Shown in pieces: positions 31,902 through 43,900 of a stretch of DNA of 64,000 nucleotides. Made by a program: the position numbers and the translations under genes. The notes beneath the pieces are model-generated. The model was not told where the DNA came from, searched no databases, and was given only the letters and a program-made list of their open reading frames with translations. The DNA is taken from positions 31,173,501-31,237,500 of the forward strand of contig OX485805.1 in the NCBI GenBank assembly GCA_950295325.1. The letters run 5' to 3'. Positions within the stretch are counted from its first letter, which is position 1. Each line of letters opens with the position of its first letter. This DNA is from Polytrichum commune. Taxonomy: Eukaryota > Streptophyta > Polytrichopsida > Polytrichales > Polytrichaceae.

Positions 31902-34900
31902 TCATTTCTTCTTTGCCGCCTCTGCTCTTGTTGAGGTGCCTACCTGCACTTGCAAAATGAAGGCATGTTATGGATGATGTCTTTGCACAAGATATCATCA
32001 TTTAGGAATAATGTAGTTTTCCCCATTTTCACGACACCAAAGGGTTCAGGGTTCAACCTACCCAAACACAAAGATCCAAAATGAAATGTTATGACAAACA
32101 AGTCTGCACATGGAGCGGGTTCAGAGTTTTCTAACCTTCTCAGGTGGTTTCCCCTGTTTGGACACTCCTGCTGGCTTTGTTGCTTTCGATGCAGCTGTTG
32201 GCTTTTGTGTGTCGCTCTTCCCCGGTTTAGAAAGTCCTGCAGGCTTAAATGTCCTTGATAGAGACTTCAGCATGTTACCTTGTTGCATTCTCAGCGTTGC
32301 ACCTCCCTCTCCCCCAGGTGTTTCCATGTCCTCCTACACCGCCAATTCATCATTACATGAAGACACTTGTCCCAACATGCACAGTAAACATTCACATTGT
32401 GGTATGTAGAGAAGAGAAGTTACAGGCCCATGTACACTCATCCAACCTAAATGCTAATTGGCCTACTTGCAAACGTGGTAGTATGCGATACACACAATTA
32501 AATATATGAATCCATGCGCTTCATAGTCATTACACGAATGAATGAAAAAACAAAATACTCAAAATTCGGCGTCGCAAAACTGTCTTGACAACAACTCAAC
32601 ATTCTCCTCTTCGTGAACATGTCCATAGATGTCTTCATGGACGTCACAGAAGACGTCACTGCGTTTCCTAGTTGATTTGCAGACGTCTTTCTGAACATGG
32701 TGACGTCTACATGACCATCACAACACGACCTACATCAGTTTACCTTCTGGGCGAGCTCTCCAGGCGCGGGGGTATCCACAATGGCGTAGGCGTCGTCCTC
32801 TACAGCCTTGTCCACCACCTCCGGTGGTGCTGTTGCACTGGCATCTACCTCTCCGTCCATTGTGCCCCCTCCTTCGGCCTCCACCATCAAGGTCCCTCCC
32901 CCGACATCCTCCGCAGCGGCCATTTCCACCTGCTCTTGCCCATGCGGATGCGACACCCCCGACGCAGCAAGAGTTGGCGAAGGTGGCCTCGCAGTCTCTA
33001 TGATGGCCGTGGGCGCTGGGGTCACCTGCAAAGCCACAAGATGAACTGTATCCTGAAGACTAGTGGATTGCGTGACAGTAGAGTCCGTGTGAGATGCCTT
33101 TCCCGCTAGGATCTCCCGGAACATGGCCTCCATGCGGGAGGTGGACTCATCTATCTTGGTCTCTAGGCGCTTGTTGGAAGCGTCTATCTTGGCCTCTAGT
33201 CGCTCATTTGTTGCATCCATCTGGCCCTGCAGCTCAACCAACCGGATCTCCAAGTCCTGTACGTCCTCGTCCGGATCACCTCGCGCGCTTTCCCTCTCCT
33301 CCTGCAGTCGTTCCTCAATCTCTTCGACTATCTCAGATTCCCAAGGCTCCCGGGAATGACGCAGAGTCTGCCAGCGACAAACATGCAACGATTTCATAGT
33401 CAATATTCTCGAATGCGTTTACGGAGGTATACGAGGACGTCCTGAAAGACGTAACGAGCAACGACGATGCGACGTGAGGATGTTTTCACAGACATCCTCT
33501 GACGTCTCTAACAATTCAGAAGGCAGTTCCATGGACCCTTTGGCATGCACACAGAGTCGTATATTCTCTGCCAAACAATACGCAGTGGATCGGTCGGGAA
33601 TGCCAGATTTCCTCCTACACAATAAAACAACTACTTCAGGACGATCTACACAGACTTAGAGTCCTCTATTACAAAGTGCAGGCCAATACCAGTTTCACCA
33701 CCGCAGCCTCTCGAAGTGATGCCATTTGAGTTTTGGAGTTGGAACCTTTTCCCTTTGCCACTTTCCGCATCTTCTCCGTCGTCAGTTTGGATTCCTCAGT
33801 TGCCCTCTTCCGCACAAGCCTGTTCCATTGATCATCAGAAACTTCTGGTGGCTTGCGCTCCTTCTGGTCGATCATACGGTTCAACCGGAATCGCCTGTTG
33901 ATCAGTATCTTGTTCACTCTTACTTGGATGTACTCCGGTTCCATAGACTTCCGCGCCCCCTTCACCACCCAGCCTACAAACGCATGGACAACATTCCCAA
34001 AAGGGCGAGGTTACTCCGCTGGGAGAAGTATGCAACGTCACGTTCACAGTAGAGCACCGCCAGCAAGTTTTTGCGGGGCTTCCAGAAGTGTTCTCTGGGA
34101 CATCTATCGACGTCATCTTGGACGTCGGCGTATGTCACCCTCAACGTGCAAACGTACAGTTCCACAGCCTTGTGTCGACATGGACATCGTCCGGTTCACA
34201 AAGAATACAACATCCTATCCAATGTAAGTTGATGAAGGCTACTTCACAGGAAAGCCACGCATTGAATTGTACAGGAATGTCACATAATGTTACTGAAGGT
34301 AGAGAGGATGTTCGACACAGCATGAGTCAAAGGAGTTTAAATGTGAAAAGGTGGGAGGGTTTCTGGAGTGATAGTCATGTCGTACCTTGCCATAGGCGTT
34401 TGAAGAATCGATCCTTTGTCGCCTCCGCTTGCTCCACAAAGTTCCCATTGGGATCCAAGTCCCTCGCCAGAGATCGAAGATCCGCGTGGAAGGCTCCCAC
34501 CAATGCCCCGTAAGGCTCTCCTTTCTCGTCCACAGTGATGGGTTTTTTTTCGACTGCATGCTCGCGCTGCATCGACACCCGCCGGACGTTGCGGGGAGGA
34601 GGTGTATTCTCCTCGGACATTTCGTCGTCTTCGGTGTCCTCGTCCTCGGCATCCTCTTCCTCCTCTTCGTCGTGTTCATTCTCGAATCCCCGGCTACACA
34701 ACAGACAGCCGATCCTTCATTACACATGAAAAACTCCAAACATAGGCAGCCCTGGCATCACCTACATTGTGGATGATGTCTGCACATCCCGGAGAACATG
34801 AGCGTGTCCTGCCAAACGTCTAAGATCACCGTAGTGACGTCTAAAAGAAGCAGTGTCCAACATGGTGACATCCCCGACAGCGTCTAACCAGCACCATGAC

Positions 34901-37900
34901 GTCCACATGGACATCTCCATGTTCTCCACCGCGATACAGGAGATGTGTGAGTCTACAACACGGGGCGACCAACTTCCAAAGACACATGTTACACTACGGA
35001 TATATGTAGAAGACACTCACTGTATCTCCCGTTCCTGCTCCGGCTCCTTCATCCGCAAAGTGGCCTTATCTTTTGCACGGATGAGGGGTCGCACTTCGTG
35101 GCGGATGCCATTTCCTCTCGGCGCCGCGCGGATGTCGTGCCTGTTCTTCGTCCGCCGCTCCACAACCGCCTCTACATCATCAGCGTCGTCCCCATCGCTT
35201 GCCTCGGTCTCCCACCTCGATGGTGGAGACCGAGGTCGCTTCTTCGATTTGGCGTGAGCGTTTGGCATTCTCACGCGTCTGCGCGGCCACCCAACAAAGG
35301 CCTCCCCCTGCTTCGGCTAAGGCCAGGAGCAGTACACACAGAATTTAGAGGGATAGCTAGATACACATACTCAATACACAACAATCTATATAAGTCTCGC
35401 GAAACATAAAGTAGAATGAATAGAACCGAATCAGTGCGGCGGTAGCCCAAATGCTGTCATTGAAATGAATTGAATATCATTGGGGACCAATTGCTCGGGA
35501 AAGCATCCAAGGTAATTGATGTATAGCATGTGTAGAAGAATGGCCGCCTGACACAAATGAATTTCGAAATTTGGAAAGTCAAAAGCCAAAGGTGAGATGA
35601 ATTGAGAAAGCTTTCTTGTTTGTGCTGCATCAAAAAAATTCAAATGCCTTTTGCCCTCTGAGCTAATTTGTCCATCGGTCAGGGGATATGTGTTTCGGGA
35701 CCGACTTATAAACCTCGCACACCGAGGCGGGTTTCTTATCAAACACCATTTTTACAGCGACAATGAACCTCTATACTCTAGTCACAGACTGGAAATAAAA
35801 AGTCACTAGCACTATATCTCGAAAGTTTCTACAGTCTTGTGGCACACAGAAATTAGAAAATTATCTCTTGAAATCTGCGAGGAGATGTTCCAAATTAAGT
35901 TTTCCGAAACAACATCAGAGCAAACCCAATCATAAACAACACGAAATGATAAACAACACTCATAGATTTGCCAAGTTTAAGCCTCACCTCATGTAGTTGT
36001 TCGCCTGCACAAGAATTCTTGAACCGGCACTCAACACATACTGAATTTACCAGGTGAGTCACACATAAATTTCTCCGAGCACCAGCACGGACTTCTTACA
36101 TATTGGATGCATTGACCTAAAAAACTACAGAGCTAGCATGGTGATTCATGACGAAAACCAAAGAATAACAGAAAGAAGGCGAGCATGATAATTCATGGAA
36201 CATGGTGACCATGCAGCTCATCCAGTTAAACTCACCTAGTAGAGAGTAATAGTACTGACTACCACTCGTAATCCCACTCCTCATGCAAGCTCAAAAGAGA
36301 ACTTCAAGTTGCCAGACTCTTTGTCGGTCCTTAAAGTGTAAGTCCTCTCCTTTTAAGAATAACCACCTTTCTGGAAACTCCAAAGCTTGCAAGACTCATG
36401 TGGAAAATGCAAAGTGTCGAATACGCAAGAGATGATGACGACGATTCAGACTGACAACATCCTCTGACATCTAACCTCACAACTACCAGAATTTCAAGAG
36501 CCACTCATAAATAGGGAGACCTAGATGCATAACATGGTGACGTCTTGTGAGCCCAAAATTGATGCCCACATTGATTGTTAACACTTGTAAAACATTACAA
36601 GTGGTGTTTTGGTGATTTATGATTATTCACAAAAATATAAAAAGAGTGAAGCTTGAAGAAAGCTTAGTTTGAAGCATTAGGCTTTTGTGGAGTGGATTTA
36701 AGTAGGAGAAGGACAAACCTTGGTAAAGTGTGGTAGGTAGAAAGCCAAGGTTAGTTAAATGTTTGAATTAGGATCATTGTTGATCATTTGAGGGAAGAAG
36801 GCTTAGGAGATAGGATAAGAGCCTACAAAGTAGGAGGAAATCTCGAGGGCTTATCGTGAGCCTTGAGGGTGCTCACCCCCTCAAACTCACTATATAATCC
36901 CTCATTCTTCCCTCACTCATCCTCTCTTTCTTTCGTGCTCCTTGGCACTCCACGTGTTATAAGTGTGGGTGCGTGGGAAGCAAGATATGAGCACGTGTGT
37001 GTGCATGGATGTAAGGTTAGGAGCCAAGGCTAGTTGGCCTTGAAAAGGGCTTGACCTCTTGTTAGTAATAGTTGGGCGTGAATGATTTAAAGTTCAATTT
37101 ATGGCTTTGTTTGAATACTTAGATTTACATTGATTAGCCTTATACTTATGCGGATGTGCAAAGTCTCTTATTGGAGCATTTAGTTTTGTTGGACTTCATA
37201 TGAATTTTTGAGAGCCAAAAAACCGAGACTATGTCCAAACTTCCAAAAACTAGTGAAAAAATGTAGGTTCAAAGAGAACATCGTAGAATTGCGACCATAT
37301 ACTTTGTGGCAGTAGAAATATTATTGCATATTCATGTAGAGGACTTCATTAGCTATCCATGGATACCAAGAACTCATTTTTTGGACTTCATATGAATTTT
37401 TGAGAGCCAAAAAACCGAGACTATGTCCAAACTTCCAAACTTCCAAACTTCGAGATTAAGGAGTGTAAGAAGACATAGTATAGACTTGGCTAAGTTGCGT
37501 ATATTCCAACGATAGATTGGAATCATACATTGTGTTACAAAGAGAGAAATCTCTACATGTCATTATAAACTTCTCCATTCGGGCTAGGACGAAATTGAAG
37601 GGTGGAGGCTTTTTGGTGACACGTCCCTGAGGACAGCCCTGCAACATTACAGAATACGTCGACACGTCAATCGAAACATATAAAGCTCCCACGCCCTAAA
37701 ACCGCCAGACGTCTCCGATAGCGTCCGGATCGCGACAGATGAAAGTAGCAAACTGGCAACGATCACGGCTAAGGCAGGAGGTTATAAGGGGTGAAATCAC
37801 AAAAGGGCCCACAGATGGAACACGTCTCCAAGCTGTGCACGGCATGCTACATGCGGCAAACCCTAACCGAACCCTTAAGCTGTCTTCGAGAAAAGGGGAC

Positions 37901-38981
37901 CGTGTCGCATAACATGATGACGTCCCCGACTGCGCTAAAACATTACACAAAATGTTGACATGTCTAAAAGCCCTACCTCGCTCGCAACATCGGCCTTCAA
38001 AAGCAACGACGCCTCCGACAGCGTCAAGAATGGCAGGATAAAGTAACATGACCCTAAACCCTTCACAAATGAATTGTTGCTGGCTCATACATCAGTACAG
38101 AATTCTAAGCCTGGGTGCTACATTCCACAATTGCAGCTATGAGTTACCTAGCACTACAATTGTTATTTCCAAAAACTAAGGTCACAGGAGTACACTAAGA
38201 ACTGACATTCGCATGCAAGTTCGAGAGAACAAGCTGGAAACACATTTCAAAACTAACGAGCGTTGGGGAGCCATGGTGTGCGTTTCACAGACCTCCCTCA
38301 ACGAGGCCGACTGTCCAGCTCCTCGGAGGAGCGCCGCTGCTAGAGAGCTCCGACCTGGAGCAAGAAACCGCCGCCCCCAATACCAGATCGCCGAATGCGG
38401 GAGTGCCTGGAGCTGAGTGCCGAATGCGGCGTCTCCCGAGGTGACGCGAAGACGTCTCTGGGGTTAGGTGCAGGGAACTAATACCCCTGCCGAGAGCCAA
38501 TAACCCGACCCCCTAGGACCCATAACCGCGTCTAAGTGACCTACCAAGCTATACATGTGCACTGACGTGTCTGGGCATGCACTAGCAACGCCGCCAAGGT
38601 CTTAACTCTCGGTACCTGCAGAACTTGTAGGGTTTGCAGTGAATTTCAAATGTGCAATACCTTTTGTGTTGTGCGCTTCTCCGATGTGGGCTGCTCTGAT
38701 GTGGGCTTCTCCGATGTGGGCTGCTCCGACGTCGATGGAAGCGATTGGAGTGCCTCCACGGGCTTCAGGAATCGCTGGCTACGGCGCAACTGCAAGGTGG
38801 GTATCGGAGGCTTCTCCTTCATGGTTGAGGCTCCGGGGGAGACCCTGGCAACTTGTTCGACAAAGTTGTTGAAGATTGATACAGCGGCGTCATTCACGCT
38901 CATTTGTTGCACGTGCGCAGGTAATGTGTTTAGGGTTACAACACCAGAATCAGGCAATGCGATTTGTGGGTTTAATGCCAT
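31902..38981 (-). CDS. CACTA second gene, Ptta/TNPA-like
   Basis: Seven exons fit in phase: 38,981-38,661, 35,307-35,021, 34,693-34,386, 33,973-33,690, 33,367-32,744, 32,333-32,136 and 31,943-31,902. They total 2,064 bases, giving 687 residues plus TGA. The first exon ends in TSEQPTSEKP repeats. The third is strongly acidic. The fourth carries DDQWNRLVRKRATEESK, then KGSNSKTQMASLREAAV, which resembles the plant transposase Ptta/En/Spm domain (DW-LV then GSKSF). The fifth has heptads (ATNERLEAKIDASNKRLETK), a coiled coil expected in a multimerising DNA-binding protein. Inferred role: binding the subterminal repeats. The 3.35 kb first intron holds a foreign insertion. Splice junctions were chosen by eye. 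Confidence 0.7.
36546..37450 (+). mobile_element. unclassified insertion in intron 1 of the Ptta-like gene
   Basis: CACTA-type sequence stops at GACGTCT and the insertion begins TGTGAGCCCAAAATTG. It is AT-rich, has a TATA-like TATATAAT at 36,891, and carries a hairpin near 36,581 (CACTTGTAA with TTACAAGTG). A direct repeat of about 59 bases occurs at 37,189 and 37,381. The right edge is unclear; CACTA-like words return by about 37,610, and GACGTCT recurs at 37,708-37,714. It could be a degraded solo LTR. Confidence 0.35.
37451..38660. other. rest of intron 1, CACTA-type repeats
   Basis: GACGTC and GTCCCTGAGGAC words return. GACGTC-CCGA-AGCG motifs occur at 37,708, 37,918 and 38,008. No exon is supported. 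Overlapping opposite frames at 38,285-38,500 look like chance. Confidence 0.4.
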
Positions 38982-39336
38982 GATGATATGAACTCTCTTT
39001 TGCAAAATGCCCTAAAGTAGGGTTTCGAAAAAACCCATACATGAAGTGCATGGGCCCTTCGCTGTTTGTACTGCTTGTAGATGAAACGTGCTCGAATCTA
39101 CGGCGACTAAAGAGGTATAGGTGCAGGATGTAGGGAATGGGTCAACATTATGGACTAATCTAAATGATGTCATAAAAGTCACTGACAATTCCAGGAGACA
39201 CGGTGACATGCACGTGCTGACAGATATGTCACTAAGAACACGACGACGTCACCTATAACGTCAATGTCCACGTCTGCAAGCTGCTTGCGGCATGCTTCAT
39301 TGTCAATAATGCTTGTGCACTGGGGCTTATTTGCAG

Positions 39337-39567
39337 ATGAAGCATGTGTGTTCCAAGACGAAGAAACCATGTGACTGCTTATGCCACGATTGTGGCCGTG
39401 ATAGGTGGGGCTGCCTTAAACCACCTTGCATATGTCCGTTGCAGGTGAAGTGCATGTTCGGGTTGGATTTCGCCGTGCGCAAACAACGTTTAAAGTGCAA
39501 GTGCCGCTGGAAGAACGGTCGGGTGCTTCCAAGGTGGATGTGCAAGTGCAAAGTCAAGGCGACTTGA
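39337..39567 (+). CDS. Cys-rich small ORF in CACTA
   Basis: An ATG directly after an acceptor-like TTTGCAG opens 76 residues with fourteen Cys, in pairs such as CDCLCHDC and CICP, and many Lys/Arg. Such spacing suggests zinc binding. It lies between the two main CACTA genes, is read on the transposase strand, and might be an exon of a third gene or an upstream exon of the transposase. An overlapping antisense frame exists. No family is recognised. Confidence 0.3.
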   Translation: MKHVCSKTKKPCDCLCHDCGRDRWGCLKPPCICPLQVKCMFGLDFAVRKQRLKCKCRWKNGRVLPRWMCKCKVKAT

Positions 39568-39764
39568 TTTTTGGTAAATGCCTATCAGACCTCTGCGTAA
39601 TGCGATGACGTCTTCGTGGATGTCATCGTAAATGTTGCCAAGGACATCTGTAGTTAAAATGTCTTGTCGTAAAGAACATTCTTAGCGATATTATGAGAGT
39701 GTGTACATCTAAAGGTGTAATGTGACACGATTACAGGGCCTCCGAGCCGTACTACCCCGTACCC

Positions 39765-40040
39765 ATGGCGCTGCAAGAGGAGGCTGGATCCGATGTCTCA
39801 TCTGTGGGCGAGTGCGATTATGCATATGAATCGTGTCCTTTCGAAGAATACGAACAAGAGCTGAGCACTCACTTGCATGAACCGTATCCTTTCGAAGAAT
39901 ACGAACAACAGCTGAGCACTTACTTGCAACGGCTAGCGCTTCTCCATAGAGAACACATGTATTTTGTCGAAAGTGGGCTCCTCAATGAGCATGATTTCTT
40001 GCCAGACGATGGAAGATGTCTACAACACGAACCTCTATAG
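39765..40040 (+). CDS. acidic ORF with internal repeat in CACTA
   Basis: This frame of 91 residues is preceded by an acceptor-like GATTACAG at about 39,736. The protein is acidic and contains PFEEYEQELSTHL then PFEEYEQQLSTYL, an 18-19-residue tandem duplication. It may continue in another exon near 39,964-40,260 (YPFDTWEDNYDHWLYDQ). No family is recognised. Confidence 0.3.
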   Translation: MALQEEAGSDVSSVGECDYAYESCPFEEYEQELSTHLHEPYPFEEYEQQLSTYLQRLALLHREHMYFVESGLLNEHDFLPDDGRCLQHEPL

Positions 40041-40914
40041 CATGTCCTGGTTCTACGAGGGTTGTTACCCATTTGACACTTGGGAGGACAACTACGACCA
40101 CTGGCTTTATGACCAAGTGTTTTTGGCAATGAAACGTGGCGATGATCTGGTCCCATCTTGGAGACGTGGAACCGCAACACTGTCATCTTCATCATCCATT
40201 CGTGAAAATGAATACGATCCGCGTGGATGTACCTCTGTTGAAGGAGGATGTCTTTCATGACGTGAGGATGTTGAAGCGTGTCTGTGGGAACACGATTGCG
40301 TTAGAGACCGCTATGCAGGCCATTGCGTAAAACATCCCCATTGACGCGGAATGGTTCAACCGGATAGAGGTTTCGCGGTGCCCTAAAGTAGAGTAGCCCA
40401 GGACAAGTAGACATGGATTGTGGTTGGCGACGCTTCATGCGCAAATTAATCCACAGTTCGAAATAGAGACATAGTTCGAATGTACAGTTGTTTGCAAAGT
40501 TGCACATGCGTTGCCTCTGTAAAGACTCTCATAAGTTCAGTGTACAAGCATGTGCGTTTTATCCTTTCTGGATTTTTTATGGATTTTGGGCACTTCAGTC
40601 TTGATGCAATGGTTACTACATCCATGACTCAATTTTGAAGTGCAGAACAAAGGATTACACGGGAAACAAAAACTCGTAAGTACTGTCCACGTCCACGGAC
40701 GTTGGGATGTCTGTTGGGACGTCCGCAAGGATGCCTTGAATAACCACAAAGCGTTCGCATGGACATAGTCGTAGACGTTGTCACGGACATGGTGACGTTT
40801 CGCATCAGTATGCATTACTGAACTCCTGCATCTAAGTGCTTTGTGAGTTCAGTTGCGTTTTTTAGAGCATTCTAACACACAATTTATATATGTCAGACGT
40901 GCAACGTTGGCGCC

Positions 40915-43900
40915 ATGAGTACCAGAAGGCATGGCAGGGGCTCACGTATCCGCGTTGATGGAGATGGCCGCACTAAACGTCACATCCCCCTTGGGGACCT
41001 CATACTACAGACAGAGCTACGAGTGGCGACGTTGCAGAACATAACATCATACCCATGCCCCTGCCGAGACTGTAATGGCAGTCGGCGCAGGCGCATAGAC
41101 GTCATCCGGGAGCACCACCGAAAAGTGGGCAGACACCCTTGTTTGTCTTTTTCCATGGTAGGGGGAGACCCAACGAACGGATATCCAGAAGATGGTGTGT
41201 GGGTGGACGACATTGCATATGACGACGACGTCGTCGAAGACGCTCCCAACATCCACGGCGATGTCCTGGCGGACGTCGGCGGAGACGTTACAGAAGGTCA
41301 TCATGTTATTGAAGACGGTGCACCACTGGATGCAAATCACGACATCCAGCGGCAGGTTATGGAGGCGCTGGACCGAGGCGACGCATTGCACAGAGATGCA
41401 GATGGGCAGCAGCATGTGGAAGATGGCAATGACCTTGACAGCGAGACTGTTGATGGTTTGCATCGGTTGTATGAACAGGCCACCACTCCCTTGTACACGG
41501 GATCCAAGACGAGTGTTGTGTCAGCCACTGTCGTGATCATGAACATGTGTGTTGTTTTCGGGGTTAGCAACAAGTTCACATCGGAGTTGTTGCGGTACTT
41601 GTCAGAGGATTTGCTTCCAGTCGGGAACAAGCTGCCCAATAGCCATTACGCTGCGTCCTCGACCATCCAAAGGCTGGGATTGAACTATAACAACATCCAT
41701 GCATGTCCTGATGGTTGTGTCCTCTATGAGGACGAGCATGCGGATGTGCAGGTGTGTCCAAAGTGTTCCAAGTCTCGATGGGTGGAGGGCACGAACTCGA
41801 TCCCCGCCAAGGTGATCCGGCACTTCCCTCTTGTACCCCGCTTGAAACGGATGTGGCGTTCACCTGAGATAGCAAGGATGTTAACCGGTCACACGAAGCA
41901 TGTCAGTGACGACGGTGTGATGCGATCTGTGATTGACAGCCCAGCATGGAAACACATCAACACTGACGCGGCGTTCGACAACTTCGGACATGAGGACTGC
42001 AACATGCGTCTCGCTTTAGCACTAGATGGTGTGAACCCTTTCAAATTGAGCAACACCAATTGGTCTACGTGGCCAGTGTTGGTTCTGATGTACAATCTGG
42101 AGCCCTGGTTTGTCACAAAGAAGTTCTTCGTATCGATGTGCATTTTGATATCTGGGAAGCGTTCACCAACTGCATCAAACATCGATGTGTTTATCCGTCC
42201 GTTGTTGAAGGAGTTGCACCAACTTTGGCGAGGTGTCCATGCACAAGATTTCACCCAACCCGCGGGGTCTCGGGGCTTCAATCTACGAGGGTTGCTGATG
42301 TGGACCATTTCAAATTTCCCGGCATACGGCCTAATCTCCGGACTATGTTGTAAGGGATATAAAGGTTGTCCAGAATGCGGCCCAGAGACAGATGCACAGA
42401 TGGCAAAGACAGGGGATATGTGTCCTGACCGTACAACACGTGGTTCGAAGATTGTTTATGGAGGGGTGCGTCGGTACCTTCCTCGTCAGCATCCTTACCG
42501 TCAAAACACTAGGTTCAATGGCATGCGTGAGTACCGGACCGCACCTCGAACCATGTTTGGCGCAGACATCATCCGTTACGCAGCATGGCGGCAGTCATAC
42601 TTGGATCTTGGTGGCAGGGAAGGAGCTCCAAGAGACCCCGTGCACGTCACTAGAGTTAAGCGTCTCAGCGCATTCTTCGAACTCCCATATTGGCAGGTAA
42701 ACACATACTATAGGTTGTCTGTGGGAACAAATATCCAGTGCATTGTATCATTGTGGCTAACATGGTAGACGTTATCGCGTTAGTGATGATGTCTATGGAG
42801 TTCTGGAAGATGTCCCTGAGGACATCACAGAGGACATCCCAAAGAATGGGCGGATGTTTCGAGCACAGCATTGCAGTTTTGTCGGAAACTCCCCTGAAGT
42901 ATTACAAAACTAACGAGCTTGCGTATTTCATTCGAACAGCATCTGAAGGTTCGTCACGTACTAGACGTCATGCATTGTGAGAAGAATCTATGCGAGAACA
43001 TCCTGAAGACTTTGTTTGGGATGAACGACAGCCCAGGAAGTCGTCAAGATGTGCAGGACTTGAACATACGTGAGGAGCTATGGTTGCAGCCCCCGCGACG
43101 CCGAGGTGACGAGTACTACATGCCGCAACCCCCCTACATACTGAGGCCAGAGGAGAAGCGGGAGTTCGTGCACATAGTATCCAGCATCCGCACTCCCACG
43201 AACTACGTGGGAGCAATTTACAAGCGCCTACAGGACGGAAAACTGCAATACATGAAGACACATGATTACCATGTCCTCATGCAGCAGGCACGTCCTCGAA
43301 TCCTCATGTATAGAACAATCCCTGTATAGCACGCTTTCCAAAACACGAGGTTGTTGAATTCAAGATGTTCATAATAACATATCCATGTTTTGCAAGACGC
43401 AACAATGTTTTTCAAAACATGTCAATGTGTTCCCAGACAATGCTGATGTCTGACAAAACATCCACAGACGTCGAAGTCAGAGTTTGTTGATAGCATGATT
43501 ATTTGCGTCTCATCTGCTTTTACCTTTCACAAAATTCACATGATGATGGTTCTTTGTCTTGCAGATACTACCTGTGGCTGTGAGGAACTTGTTGCCCGAG
43601 GAGGTGCGCGTAGCTATCATCAAAATGTGCAGAGTTTTCCAGCGCATATGTGAGAAGGAAGTACGAGAGGACGCCCTCATGCGGGACGTCGTCATGGCAA
43701 CGTGTGTGCTTGAAAAGGAGTTTCCCCCCACATTTCTGAATGTCATGGCACATCTTCCGGTCCATCTCGTGGAACAATTGTTCATATGCAGACCGGTCCA
43801 TTGCAGGTGGATGTATCCGATTGAGCGATACATGAAGACGCTGAAAGATTACGTACGGACGACCGCACATGTCGCGCACCTCTCCATGAGGAGTGCCTGA

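Noticed and set aside
37456-38500. Several short frames in the large intron of the Ptta-like gene
   Set aside because: They are short, overlap on both strands, lack motifs, and do not fit the phase of the flanking exons.
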